Origin: an uncultured Bacteroidales bacterium
GTDB lineage: Bacteria; Bacteroidota; Bacteroidia; Bacteroidales; FEN-979
NCBI GenBank assembly: GCA_903903985.1
Contig: CAIVAT010000057.1
Span: 268,461 to 332,460, forward strand
Length of the DNA: 64,000 bases
Reading direction: 5' to 3'
Numbering within the stretch: position 1 is the first letter of the stretch; the number at the start of each line of letters is the position of its first letter. Positions 36,996 to 47,100 of this stretch are shown here, one piece after another. A program made the translations under genes and the position numbers. The notes under the pieces are model-generated. The model was not told the DNA's origin. It saw only the letters and a list, made by a program, of their open reading frames with translations, and did not search any database.

Positions 36996-39758
36996 ATGAA
37001 AAAAACGGTGTTCAATTTTTTGTTAAGGATCATTATACCAGGCCTGATCGTACTGACGATTCTGAGTGCCGTCTTCATGTATATCAACCGGTATAAGGAG
37101 TCGGACATGGCGAAGCGCCTGCGGCACGAACGGCGGCTCAATATGCTCAATAAATCCGCTCCCACCATGCATGGAATCGATAAAACGAAGGAACCTGATG
37201 CCGATGAGCCAGGCATGGCCGCATTTCATGAATTCCTGGCGACCTTCGATCCTTCCACCGGCACCGTTCCCCGCGAACGCCTTGTTTCTGCCATGGAAAC
37301 AACCCGGTTGCTGGCCTCCATGAAACAAAGCACCCCGATTTTATGGCAAGGATATCCCTCCGACATGGGTGGCCGTACCCGGGCGATCATGTATGACCCT
37401 AACGACGCCACCCATAAAAAAGTCTGGGCTGGCGGGGTTACCGGCGGTTTGTGGTACAACAACAATATTACCAATGCGATCAGTCCGTGGATCCCGGTGG
37501 GTGACTTCTGGAGCACACTTGCCATCCGCTGCCTGGCCTATGATCCGAAAAATCCAAATATCTTTTTTGTGGGAACCGGGGAGGCAGAGACCGCCATGCA
37601 AACCTACCGTGAAAGTTCCGGATTGGGCTTTGGTATCGGGCGTTCTGATGACGGGGGGCAAACATGGTACCACATCCAGGGAACCGAACAATTTGCATAT
37701 GTTACCGATATCGTCGTCCGGGTTGAAAATGACACCAGTGTCATCTATGCGGGTGTTGCTTCAGGATTATACAAGGGAAGCCAGCATCAGAGCATGCCAT
37801 CCGACGGATTGTTCCGGTCGAAGAACGGTGGTGCATCCTGGCAGCAGGTATTGCCGCTGATTTCCGGTTCAACAGTTCCCTATTGTGTTTCCGATATTGC
37901 TCTGGGCGCCGATAACCGGCTTTATGTTGGCACCCGCCCAAACCTTGACGGCGAAGGCGCTGCTGTTATTTTATTGTCGGATGACGGCATTGATTGGATT
38001 GTCAACAACCAGTATCAGGCAGAAATCCTTGGCAGCGAAAACGACATCCCGGGGAGGGTGGTCATCGGTACTGCACCGTCAGATGCAAACACGGTATACG
38101 CATTGATAGCAAGCGGATACGTGAATTCCGCCAACGGGTTTAACTACTTCAACTGCTTCCATATCCTGAAGTCGGTCAATAAGGGCGTAACCTGGACAAA
38201 AAAAACGTTGCCTGATGATCTCACCTCCGGAACTAATTTTGCCACCATTGCATGGCATGCCCTGGATATCGCGGTCGATCCGAATAGTCCCAACAGTTTG
38301 TACATCGGCGGCCTCGATTTACACAAATCGACCAACGGAGGCACAACATGGAGCAGGGTGAGCGACTGGTCTATGATGTACAGTGGCGGCGGACCGCAAT
38401 ACATTCATGCCGACCAGCATGCAATAGTATACAAACCCGGGTCCTCCGATGAGGTCTTGTTTGGTACCGATGGCGGAGTCTTTTATACCTCAAATGGTAC
38501 AAGTTCATCTCCATACATGGAAGAACACAATAAAGGATACTCCACCCTGCAGTTTTATACCTGTGCCATCCATCCGGGCGCTGGCATTGAACAATATTAC
38601 GGCGGATTGCAGGACAACGGAAGCCTTTTCTACAATGGAACGCCTTTGACAATCAATGATATGGTCACCGGTGGTGATGGCGCTTATTGCTTTTATGATG
38701 AAATCGATCCCGCCACTTCGATCACCTCCTATTACTACAACAACTACACGGTTTTCGACAATGGAAATTACCTGAATTCCATCGGGAACTGGCAAAGCGG
38801 AACATTTGTGAGTCCGGCCGACCTGGACTATAAACTAAAGCTCCTTTACTGCAACGCGGTTGATTATGTCGGCAATTACCAGGATAAGATCCTGCGGCTG
38901 GCTAATTTAACCAACAACACCTCCGGAACCTTTATAAGCCTGAATACCGGTTCAACAGTGTTTTTTTCAGCACTAAAGTATTCACCTTATTCTCCGGCCG
39001 GAAAATCAACACTGTTTGTTGGTTCTGAATCGGGCCGGTTGTTCAGGGTTCAGGAAGCCCAGTCCAATGCACCGGTGGTGACCGAAATCGGCAGCCCGGT
39101 CTTTCCCGAAGCCAGCATATCGTGCGTCGCCATAGGAAAATCTGAAGATACGCTGATGGTGACTTTTTCCAACTATGGCGTCGAATCGGTATGGCAAACG
39201 TATAATGCGGGACAATCCTGGCAAAGCATCGAAGGCAATCTTCCCGACATGCCTGTCCGGTGGGCTTTGTACCATCCGCAAAATAACCGCCGGGCATTGA
39301 TTGCTACGGAAACAGGTGTGTGGATATGCAACGACCTGACTCAGGTGCCTGTGATCTGGAGCCCGGTTAATTACGGGATGGCAAATGTGCGCGCCGACAT
39401 GCTGCAGATCCGGAAAAGCGACAATACGGTCCTTCTGGCCACCCACGGACGTGGCCTCTTCACCATGCACTGGGATGTTTCAATTAACCTGGCGGAACCT
39501 GAAAAAAAAGCGGCAGTGGTATTTCCGAACCCATCTGCCGGGACGTTCCGGGTTTCGTTTACGCCGGCATCTACCGGAAACACCGAAATCACGGTGGTGG
39601 ACCTGCAGGGTAAACAGGTATGCGATGAATTATGGGCTACCTCCGGGGAAAATGTTGAAAGACTGATCCATCTCGAAAAACAGCCAAAAGGAACCTACCT
39701 GCTTACCCTGAGGAATGAAGGCATGAAATCATTCACTCAGAAAATAGTAATATATTGA
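36996..39758 (+). CDS. T9SS-secreted beta-propeller (sialidase/VPS10-like) protein
   Basis: The 920-residue protein has an N-terminal hydrophobic segment (about 5-28). It then has repeated propeller motifs of the BNR/VPS10 kind, for example GRSDDGGQTWYHI, FRSKNGGASWQQVL, LHKSTNGGTTWSRV and YNAGQSWQSI. The C-terminus (about 845-920) is a T9SS type A sorting domain: VVFPNPSAGTFRVSF, VVDLQGKQV, PKGTYLLTL, then KIVIY. It should be exported and anchored at, or released from, the cell surface. The catalytic residues of true sialidases are not evident, so binding or hydrolysis cannot be decided. Confidence 0.87.
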   Translation: MKKTVFNFLLRIIIPGLIVLTILSAVFMYINRYKESDMAKRLRHERRLNMLNKSAPTMHGIDKTKEPDADEPGMAAFHEFLATFDPSTGTVPRERLVSAMETTRLLASMKQSTPILWQGYPSDMGGRTRAIMYDPNDATHKKVWAGGVTGGLWYNNNITNAISPWIPVGDFWSTLAIRCLAYDPKNPNIFFVGTGEAETAMQTYRESSGLGFGIGRSDDGGQTWYHIQGTEQFAYVTDIVVRVENDTSVIYAGVASGLYKGSQHQSMPSDGLFRSKNGGASWQQVLPLISGSTVPYCVSDIALGADNRLYVGTRPNLDGEGAAVILLSDDGIDWIVNNQYQAEILGSENDIPGRVVIGTAPSDANTVYALIASGYVNSANGFNYFNCFHILKSVNKGVTWTKKTLPDDLTSGTNFATIAWHALDIAVDPNSPNSLYIGGLDLHKSTNGGTTWSRVSDWSMMYSGGGPQYIHADQHAIVYKPGSSDEVLFGTDGGVFYTSNGTSSSPYMEEHNKGYSTLQFYTCAIHPGAGIEQYYGGLQDNGSLFYNGTPLTINDMVTGGDGAYCFYDEIDPATSITSYYYNNYTVFDNGNYLNSIGNWQSGTFVSPADLDYKLKLLYCNAVDYVGNYQDKILRLANLTNNTSGTFISLNTGSTVFFSALKYSPYSPAGKSTLFVGSESGRLFRVQEAQSNAPVVTEIGSPVFPEASISCVAIGKSEDTLMVTFSNYGVESVWQTYNAGQSWQSIEGNLPDMPVRWALYHPQNNRRALIATETGVWICNDLTQVPVIWSPVNYGMANVRADMLQIRKSDNTVLLATHGRGLFTMHWDVSINLAEPEKKAAVVFPNPSAGTFRVSFTPASTGNTEITVVDLQGKQVCDELWATSGENVERLIHLEKQPKGTYLLTLRNEGMKSFTQKIVIY

Positions 39759-39789
39759 CCGTCACGCGTCACGATTATCACAACCTCCC

Positions 39790-40248
39790 ATGACCGCTAA
39801 AAGCTACCCCATTTTCTCTCCCGAATACTACATGAACGAAGCGCTTAAAGAGGCACAGAAGGCCTTTGACCGTGACGAGGTACCGGTAGGCGCTGTTGTG
39901 GTTTGCAACCGAACGATCATCGCCCGTGCCCACAACCTGACAGAAACGCTCAAAGATGTGACAGCACACGCTGAAATGCAGGCTTTTACAGCTGCAGCCG
40001 GATATCTTGGAGGTAAATATCTTGATGAATGTACTTTGTTTGTGACCCTTGAGCCCTGTGTGATGTGCGCCGGAGCAGCTTTCTGGGCCCAACTGGGCGG
40101 GATTATTTATGGGGCTGCCGATGAAAAAAGAGGTTACCGGCTGGCCGGGCATCCACTGCTGCATCCGAAAACAGAGGTCGCATCCGGGGTCCTGGCAGAA
40201 GAGTGCAGCCGGTTGCTTAAAATCTTCTTTAAAAACAAACGGACATGA
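39790..40248 (+). CDS. tadA: tRNA-adenosine deaminase (TadA-like)
   Basis: This is a cytidine/deoxycytidylate-deaminase-fold enzyme, most likely converting A34 of tRNA-Arg to inosine. The 152-residue product has the zinc site His60 with catalytic Glu62 (HAEMQAF) and Cys90/Cys93 (EPCVMCAGA). The C-terminal section (IIYGAADEKRGYRL) fits TadA. A guanine deaminase relative is the main alternative. It overlaps the aldolase gene by four bases. Confidence 0.87.
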   Translation: MTAKSYPIFSPEYYMNEALKEAQKAFDRDEVPVGAVVVCNRTIIARAHNLTETLKDVTAHAEMQAFTAAAGYLGGKYLDECTLFVTLEPCVMCAGAAFWAQLGGIIYGAADEKRGYRLAGHPLLHPKTEVASGVLAEECSRLLKIFFKNKRT

Positions 40249-41111
40249 TCGGAAATATCGACAATTTATTGAATCTCTCCAACGATATATTTCACAAGAA
40301 AGAGTTGAAACCGGTTTTTGCTCAGATTTCCTGTATCGCCCAGTACCTTTGGGACCGTGGATGGGCCGAGCGGAATGCCGGCAATTTTTCCATCAATGTC
40401 ACCGGTTATTTCAACGACAAGGAACTTGACCGGCTGTCGGCCTACCCCTTTTTCCCTTTATCCAGAACCTATCCCGACCTGGCCAACTCCCTTTTCTTGG
40501 TAAGCGGTACAGGCACAAGGATGCGTGAAATGGCTAAAAATGCCACAGAAAATGTCTGTTTCATTTATATCGGTGATTCCGGTTCCGCTTACCACATCAT
40601 TGTTGAAAACCCCGCAGGTGAATTGGCGGGTCCAACTTCTGAACTGCCAACCCATCTGTCTATTCAGCAGCAACTTTTGCAAAAGAAAGCATCAGAAAAA
40701 GTCGTTTTGCATGCACACGTCACTGAATTGATTGCACTTACCCAACTTATGCCATACACCTCGGAAGTTGCAGTAAATTCGCTGCTGTGGGGGATGCATC
40801 CCGAAACCCTGCTCTTTCTTCCCGATGGAGTCGGATTTATCCCTTTTACCCTTCCCGGTACCGACCATATCGCGATGGCGACCCTGAAAGGGTTCGAGCG
40901 GCACAAAGTGGTTCTCTGGGAAAAACATGGCTGCATGGCAGTTGGCAATTCAATTTCAGAAGCTTTCGACAATATTGACATTCTTGCCAAATCGGCAAAA
41001 ATATACTTTCTGTGCAAATCCATTGGGATTGAACCCGAAGGACTGAGCAATGTACAGTTGAAAGCAATCCACGATACCCTTCCCGGGTGGTTTGACAAAT
41101 TCATGATCTGA
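40245..41111 (+). CDS. rhaD: Class II aldolase, rhamnulose-1-phosphate aldolase-like
   Basis: RhaD splits L-rhamnulose 1-phosphate into dihydroxyacetone phosphate and lactaldehyde. The 288-residue protein follows E. coli RhaD along its length: WAERNAGNFSI, FLVSGTGTRM, PTSELPTHL with the catalytic Glu133, zinc ligands His156 and His158 in LHAHVTELIALT, and His228 in EKHGCMAVG. No other rhamnose genes are adjacent, and the gene is coupled to tadA. The substrate could therefore be another deoxy-sugar phosphate. Confidence 0.78.
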   Translation: MIGNIDNLLNLSNDIFHKKELKPVFAQISCIAQYLWDRGWAERNAGNFSINVTGYFNDKELDRLSAYPFFPLSRTYPDLANSLFLVSGTGTRMREMAKNATENVCFIYIGDSGSAYHIIVENPAGELAGPTSELPTHLSIQQQLLQKKASEKVVLHAHVTELIALTQLMPYTSEVAVNSLLWGMHPETLLFLPDGVGFIPFTLPGTDHIAMATLKGFERHKVVLWEKHGCMAVGNSISEAFDNIDILAKSAKIYFLCKSIGIEPEGLSNVQLKAIHDTLPGWFDKFMI

Positions 41112-41145
41112 CAGGTTCAAGTTGAAAATATTTTTCACTGATAGG

Positions 41146-41174
41146 TTTATTTTAAGTCTTATTTCGTATATTTG
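41146..41174 (+). promoter_or_regulatory. Promoter of the receiver gene
   Basis: TTTA (41146-41149), 17 bp, then TATATTTG (41167-41174, exact TAnnTTTG). The start codon is at 41192. Confidence 0.5.
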
Positions 41175-41191
41175 TGATAAATTAACTCTTA

Positions 41192-41677
41192 ATGCGGCCG
41201 TTAAGAATCGCAATATTCGAGGATGAATTCCTGCTGGCTCATGATTTAAAGCGCCAGATACAGCAATATAATTACGAGGTTGTATCAATATTCCGCAAAG
41301 CGGAGGACGGGCTCAGGTTCTTTGAAGGCATTCAGCGGCAGGAGGACCTTCCCGACATCATCCTGATGGACATTTCACTTGCAGGGGAGATGACCGGCAT
41401 CGAAGCTGCCCGGATCATGGTGAAAAAATACAATATTGCCCTTATTTTTTTGACCGGGATGAGCCAGATGGATGTTTTCGAAGAGGCATTTAAAACCAAA
41501 CCGCATGCTTTTCTGATCAAACCATTTGATATTCAACAGGCGTTGGTGAGCATCCGGATGGCGGTCTACCAGAAAAACCTTGAAAACAGGCTGCTGAAAT
41601 ACCAGAAGGAACTTGAAGAAAAAACCGATGGGCGAACGAAGGAACTTCAGGAATCAGTTGATGGAGATATTCCCTGA
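41192..41677 (+). CDS. Response-regulator receiver protein, possibly truncated
   Basis: The 161-residue product has a complete receiver domain with Asp10-Asp11 replaced by Glu10-Asp11 (FEDE), phosphoacceptor Asp60 (ILMDIS), Thr88 and Lys110 (LIKPFD). A coiled-coil start follows (LLKYQKELEEKTDGRTKELQES), of the kind that normally leads into a PAS, GAF or kinase domain. The protein then ends in VDGDIP, coded over the last codons of the convergent endonuclease gene. This looks like a truncated hybrid regulator, although stand-alone receivers of this length also exist. No kinase is adjacent. Confidence 0.82.
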   Translation: MRPLRIAIFEDEFLLAHDLKRQIQQYNYEVVSIFRKAEDGLRFFEGIQRQEDLPDIILMDISLAGEMTGIEAARIMVKKYNIALIFLTGMSQMDVFEEAFKTKPHAFLIKPFDIQQALVSIRMAVYQKNLENRLLKYQKELEEKTDGRTKELQESVDGDIP

Positions 41678-43573
41678 AACGGTCAGCGTAACGCCGGGTT
41701 GAATGGTGACCTCTTCATCGGTGCCAACGGTGAGGTTGAATATCGTTGCATTCTGGTTGATGGCAGTGTTGTTGTTAATGGTGAAACCCCAGGATGGCGT
41801 TATTAAATTCAAATCATCCCTGGTCCAGTTTAAACTATTGGCGGAAAGGCTTCCCAGGGCATGTACCGAGCCGGTTGTAATTAAATTGTAATAACCGTTT
41901 TTTTTCGGGAAGGTTAAGGAATTCACTTCATTGGTCAGTACGGCCGGGAAATAGGAGGTATTGGAACTGGCGGTCCCGGAAGTGATCCACCCTGAATTTC
42001 CTGCATTGATGCCACAGATCAGCGATTGGTTCGTGCCCCAGGTTCCCTGGTAGGCAAAAAGCTGGTCCCCTGTTTCGGCGAATGCAAAGTTGGTAGGAGT
42101 GGATGAACTCCAGCCGGTACCGGTGATGTTCATCCCATTGTACCACGAAACAACAGTCCCGGCAGGAATGATGGTGGGGGCGGTGTAAACGAGGAATCCT
42201 TCGTTTACCCTGACCGTTGTCGGGCTGGCGAATCCATTGTCGGTGAAGTTGATCACAGTACCTGCATCCAGCTGTTTGAAGGTAATGAACGATAATTTGT
42301 CAGGATTAACCGACCCGTATTCAACGATGGCGATCTCTCCAATCTGCACCACGCTGATGCCGGCAGCGGTGGTATCGTAGGCAGCCGGAATGGGTTCACT
42401 GGTTTTATAATCGATCAAACTACCCGCGTTATTGTATGGAAATATTTTAAAATAGTAGATGGTGTTTGACAACAATCCCGAAAAAGTGCATGTTTGAAAA
42501 GTCGCTCCAATTGTTTTATCCAATCCTCCATTGGGGACAGGGATGCCGTCAACCGGTGCAGCGATGGAAGAAAACCCTGTTGTACTTCCCCTGATCAGGT
42601 ATCCGGAAGGGAGAACCGAACCTGTTGCGTCGGTCCAGTTGAGCTGAATTGTGCTGTATGGTGGAATACCGGTAGTTGCAGCAAAGCCTGTTGCATGGTT
42701 CGACGGTTCCGGCAAAGCGCCGGAAGGGGCCCAGATGGAGTCGGCATATTCGGGATGATCGATAAAGGGATTCCGGTTATTCTGGATGGCGAAGACAGAG
42801 TCGTTCCGGCTGATCTCCTTTGCCGACACCGGGTCAAGCGCATTCCATTGGATCAGTATATTGATGAACCATGCCTGGTAGGCCGGGTAGGAACTGCCGT
42901 CGAGAATGGCAGCTCCCTTCGGACTGTAATTTTGCCAGGTAGCGATCACGTTCTCATAACGGGTAGCCATGTAAAAATAGGTACGTGCAAAATCACCCTT
43001 ATAGGCATCAATAGGCTCAAACACGGTTCCGGTATATCCCGGCGCGCTGCATGGGCCAAGTTTGCCGCCGTTCATGGATGTCCATGTTGGCGCTGAAACA
43101 ACGCCGTATGGATTGTCATTCCGGCGGTTGTTTACGTACTGGTCGACCGGATAAATATGGAACAAATCGGTGTACATGGGCGTTAAATTATTGAACCAGC
43201 TTTTCGGGAAAGAGTGTTCACGGCTGTAACATTGGCCCTCGTCACTCGCTGTGCCGCACTGGTCGGAACCCAGGGAAAATTCATAAGGTGGTGTTCCACC
43301 CGGGATATCGGAATACATGTCCCACACCTTCCCGTTTGACTTTTTATCGGTCGAATAAAACGCATCCCATACCCCGGGCGTATAGCTTACCACGGTATGT
43401 CCTTTGATGATGTTGTACAAGGCGATCTGAAGTGATTCGCCTGTTTTTCCTGCTGCATTGTTATAATAACCGGGCGGGATCTCTCCCGAAACATGAATAA
43501 ACAGCAAAGACAAGCCCACGAAGAAAAAGATGGCCCGTGTACGAGGATGAAATTTCTGAAAGTGGTGCTGCAC
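41654..43573 (-). CDS. Secreted endonuclease I-like protein, possibly C-terminally truncated
   Basis: The 639-residue protein has an N-terminal signal (hydrophobic stretch about 14-29). An endonuclease I domain follows (about 35-290) with CYSREHSFPKSWF, which carries the catalytic His, and HIYPVDQYVNNRRNDNPYG. Then come a fibronectin type III-like domain (about 305-400) and a lamin-tail-like beta domain (about 410-580). Relatives secreted by T9SS end in a sorting domain, but this one stops in the middle of a beta-strand repeat (VTLTVSGNISIN). The stop lies 24 bases inside the convergent receiver gene. It should degrade DNA outside the cell if it is still exported. Confidence 0.82.
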   Translation of the reverse strand: MQHHFQKFHPRTRAIFFFVGLSLLFIHVSGEIPPGYYNNAAGKTGESLQIALYNIIKGHTVVSYTPGVWDAFYSTDKKSNGKVWDMYSDIPGGTPPYEFSLGSDQCGTASDEGQCYSREHSFPKSWFNNLTPMYTDLFHIYPVDQYVNNRRNDNPYGVVSAPTWTSMNGGKLGPCSAPGYTGTVFEPIDAYKGDFARTYFYMATRYENVIATWQNYSPKGAAILDGSSYPAYQAWFINILIQWNALDPVSAKEISRNDSVFAIQNNRNPFIDHPEYADSIWAPSGALPEPSNHATGFAATTGIPPYSTIQLNWTDATGSVLPSGYLIRGSTTGFSSIAAPVDGIPVPNGGLDKTIGATFQTCTFSGLLSNTIYYFKIFPYNNAGSLIDYKTSEPIPAAYDTTAAGISVVQIGEIAIVEYGSVNPDKLSFITFKQLDAGTVINFTDNGFASPTTVRVNEGFLVYTAPTIIPAGTVVSWYNGMNITGTGWSSSTPTNFAFAETGDQLFAYQGTWGTNQSLICGINAGNSGWITSGTASSNTSYFPAVLTNEVNSLTFPKKNGYYNLITTGSVHALGSLSANSLNWTRDDLNLITPSWGFTINNNTAINQNATIFNLTVGTDEEVTIQPGVTLTVSGNISIN

Positions 43574-43613
43574 AAAAATGTTTTTGTTGGACGATGATCG
43601 TTACACTGAAATG

Positions 43614-43621
43614 CAAAGATA
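43614..43621 (-). promoter_or_regulatory. Candidate -7 box of the endonuclease I gene
   Basis: CAAAGATA on the plus strand is TATCTTTG on the minus strand, an exact TAnnTTTG. It lies 41 bases upstream of the start codon. The -33 element is not clear. Confidence 0.45.
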
Positions 43622-43861
43622 ATCAATTCAAACAAAATTCATTTTCATGCCGGCTGACAAAAAATCATGCCGGCCGTAGTCAAAAGAAACACAAAACCAC
43701 AAAGAACCAAATTTGATTGATCACAATTATACCAGAAGATTTTGATTGTGAAGTTCATTTAATTTTTGAAAGTACTTATTCTTTTATAGTTTTAATTAAC
43801 ATGACATTAAAAGAGACCTAAGCTATTTGGGACATTTAGCACCATCGGTGCGTTATTTTAA

Positions 43862-43892
43862 ACCCCTGGAGGGTCACGGACCCTCCAGGGGT
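43862..43892. repeat. Perfect 14-bp inverted repeat
   Basis: ACCCCTGGAGGGTC (43862-43875), loop ACG, then GACCCTCCAGGGGT (43879-43892). There is no T-run. It lies about 20 bases beyond the 3' end of the small PID-CTERM-like gene, so it may also stabilise or end that transcript. Confidence 0.8.
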
Positions 43893-43910
43893 CGGGTTAA
43901 AAGCGTGTTA

Positions 43911-44156
43911 TCACATGGTCTGGTTATTTCGGGAGTTGCTTTTATAAAGTTTTAACCCGGCGAAAGCGGTCCCGAGGACAAAGAGGATTCCAAGGCCCCC
44001 GTCAATGGGAGCTCCTCCGGGTTGTTGATTGTTTCCTCCCCCATGGCCTCCGGGAGGAGGCGGCGGATCAGGAGGCAGATCGGCATACAAATCGTGAGTG
44101 AAGAGGCTTCCCGCCAGGATAAACAGAAACAGAAATATTTTCAGGGATGTTTTCAT
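43911..44156 (-). CDS. Small PID-CTERM-like sorting-tail protein
   Basis: The 81-residue protein has a signal peptide (about 1-25, ending YADL) and a short Pro/Gly-rich middle (DPPPPPGGHGGG). The tail begins with PIDGG (residues 50-54), continues as a hydrophobic helix (about 55-69) and ends in a basic Lys/Arg cluster. This is the tripartite layout of a CTERM sorting signal and matches the pattern I know as PID-CTERM in Bacteroidota. It would be processed or anchored by a membrane sorting enzyme not seen here. It lies 10 bases after the 1333-residue gene, so the two should be co-transcribed. Confidence 0.75.
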   Translation of the reverse strand: MKTSLKIFLFLFILAGSLFTHDLYADLPPDPPPPPGGHGGGNNQQPGGAPIDGGLGILFVLGTAFAGLKLYKSNSRNNQTM

Positions 44157-44166
44157 TTGGCTTTAC

Positions 44167-47100
44167 TTAACGAATGGATGAATGAATATAAACCTTTTTT
44201 ACATCAACGTTTTTCCCGGTGGTAATCCTTGCCAGGTATAATCCGGCAGGAACATGCATGGCCACCGATTCTGTCCCTGTTCCGTTTAGATTACGCAAAA
44301 CTATAAATTTCCCGGAGATTGAGAATACTTCCACACAGGTGTTTCCCTGGTGGTGGATCACAAGATTGTTTCCGGAAGTGGAAATCCATGTTTTTACGGT
44401 GGGAAGCTTGTCAATGCCCAGAGGCCTGAACGTGATTTCGAAGCGCTCCGGGATGTCTCCTCCATCTGCTGTAAAATCATAGAACGGATCAGTTGTTAGG
44501 TTGTGTTCCGTGCCGGTCTTTTTATCAACAAGGACGACGGCAAAGGGCAAATCGCCTGTAATCCGGGCTTCAATCTGATAATGATCACCGGTCTTTTTTT
44601 CAAACGAGAATGGAATGATCATGTTTTCTTCCGGACCCGGGAGGGAGTTTACGGTAAGTTTTTCTCCTCCGGACCATGAAAAAAACAACGGGGCATATCC
44701 GGGAAGGAACCTCCCGTCAAAAACCGGATCGAAAAGGGCTGTCGATAATGGATTGAACCGGATCTGACTCTCCTGAAAAGAGGGCTGATCGATATTTCGT
44801 GCCATCAGCCGGATCACAGGGTAATCCGATTTCTTAAACCAGGACTGGGTATCATGAACCCTGGCCAACGAGGGGATGGTAAGTGAACCGGAATCTCCGG
44901 GGTCGCCCATCACCTGCACCATGAATCCATTGCAGGCCGGAATTGATTCTCCCGGGTTCCGCGGGGTGTAGCTCAAACCAGCTTCGTTCCAGATATAAGC
45001 CACGCCCCCAATCCCGCTGGTGGTCCAACCGGTATTCCAACTCAGGGAACAGGGAAAAGGGTTTCCAAGCAGATGCCATCCGCTGCCTGATGCCGGTGAA
45101 CCGGTGATGGTGAGATTTTCAACCGTTACATCTGCAATATTCAGCATACCTGTAAATATTTTATTTCCTGTTTGCTGGTATGCAGCAAGATAACCTTTTC
45201 CTGTCACGAAATTGCTGCCACCGTTAATGCTTGAGAAGAGCGGTGCGGTAGTTGTGTTTTTAAAATTTACCCAGAGATTGTCGGGCTCCGACCATGCATA
45301 CAAATCAAAATCATTCCCGGCTCCTGTGGTGATAAAGCCGCCCGATTCATCAATTGGCTGGCCTGCAACAGGCGATGAAAGAAAATGCCATCCATCCTGC
45401 CAGTCAGCCCAGGTTGCACTAGCGAAACTGCGTATCACGGTTCCTTCCACTCCCGGGCTGTGGTGGATCATTGAACCATCCGGTTCAACCATTAATCCTG
45501 ATGCAGAAGCCCCGTTAATCAGGTCCCCGGTCACGGTCAGCTGTGCATTCGGGCCGATTTTGAACAGCCCACCTGCACTAATCGTCAGGTTGTTGAATGT
45601 GGCATTCCTGTTCAGGATCACGCCTGAGTTGTTGGTGACAGCGAGCGTGGAGAAAGCCCCGGCCATGACCGAACCTCCTCCGGAAATGGTTTGCACGGCG
45701 GTGCCGTTCAGAAGTACAGTGCCGGCTGTTGCTGGGGCAAAGATCAGGGTGGCAATGTTGGCGACATAGATGTTTCCTTTGATGGAGTGGCCGGGAGAAC
45801 CGGTCATGTTGAAATAGAACGTTCCCTGGGAGGCCGTGAAATTATCAATAGATACTGCAGACGACCCTGTTGCAGTAACGGAACCGGGATAATTCATCTC
45901 AAAATTCCCATAGGTGCGTCCGCCAAATGAGGGCACCGCATAGGCATCGAGCCGGTAGAGGCTTGAGGGTTGAAAAACAACGACCGAAGCCGGGGTTGAT
46001 GCTCCGAACGGGTTCCCTCCCGCCTGGCACACATACATCGCACCCGAGCTGAACACTACTGAATTCAGGTTCACGGTTCCAAAGGGATTACCGGTGAAGC
46101 CACTGCCCGTTTTGAACATGCCGCCGGAAGCAAAAACCATTCCGTTGGCGGATGCCACAAGCAACCGGTGCCCACCACCAGAAAACATCATGGACCCATA
46201 CGAGAGGCCTGTTGCTCCTGCCTCAAGACTGATGCTGGTAACTCCGGCCCCGGAAATATTTAACTGGCAACCGGATGCAACCTGCAGATCTTCACCGGTA
46301 TCTCCTGCAATGGTGATCGCCCCCGGTCCCTGCAGGCTTACGGATGTATTTGATAAAACCTGCAACTGGCCAATGGTTTGGACAGGAACGTTGACGATCG
46401 TCCATGCACCCCCGATATCAAAAACCAGGATGTCGTTCAAAGCCGGTAGGGTACGCCCGGGGTTCCAGTTCCCTGCCACGCTCCAGTCATTGCCGGATGC
46501 ACCGGTCCAGTGGTAGGTCACAACTGCCGGAACATTGGTTGTGGCAAAGGCTGCGGGAACCGGAGCCTGGGTATGATAATCCGTGGTTTGCGGGTTGATA
46601 CCATCCCAGGCGTAGGGAAAAATACAAAAAGAATAGGCCGTACCGGGCGACAATCCGTTGACTGTCAGCGTTCCAGGTATTCCGTTGGTGATGTTTGCCA
46701 CAACAACTCCATCCCCGATGATGGTTCCGGGCGGAAACTGGTTTGCATTGGATGGGATCCCGGATGGTGGAGCGGTTCCCTGCTTTTGCAGGATGAGATA
46801 ACCATCTGCACCAGCCGGTATCGGGGTCCATGAAAGATCGATCGTGACCGTTCCGGAAGGAGCGGCAGTAAATCCTGAAACATGTGCTGGTGGCTCAGTG
46901 GCAAGCGTAAAAAATGTTGCCTCCGGGGTCAGCGATGTTCCGGTCACATTCATGGCATAGGCCGCATAATGGATATGTGTGGCAGGCGGGAGAGATGTCC
47001 TGGTATGGGTGAAAACTCCTGTATCTGTTCCTCCCTCAGGAAGCCTGTTGTCACTGATGGTCACCGGGGAATACGCTTTCCAGACGGTTCCCCGCTCGGT

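Larger units (their letters stand above)
43574..43910. other. Intergenic region upstream of the endonuclease gene
   Basis: These 337 bases hold no gene. They contain the -7 box for the endonuclease gene (43614-43621), a stretch with CACAAAACCACAAAGAACC, and a perfect palindrome at 43862-43892. Confidence 0.6.
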
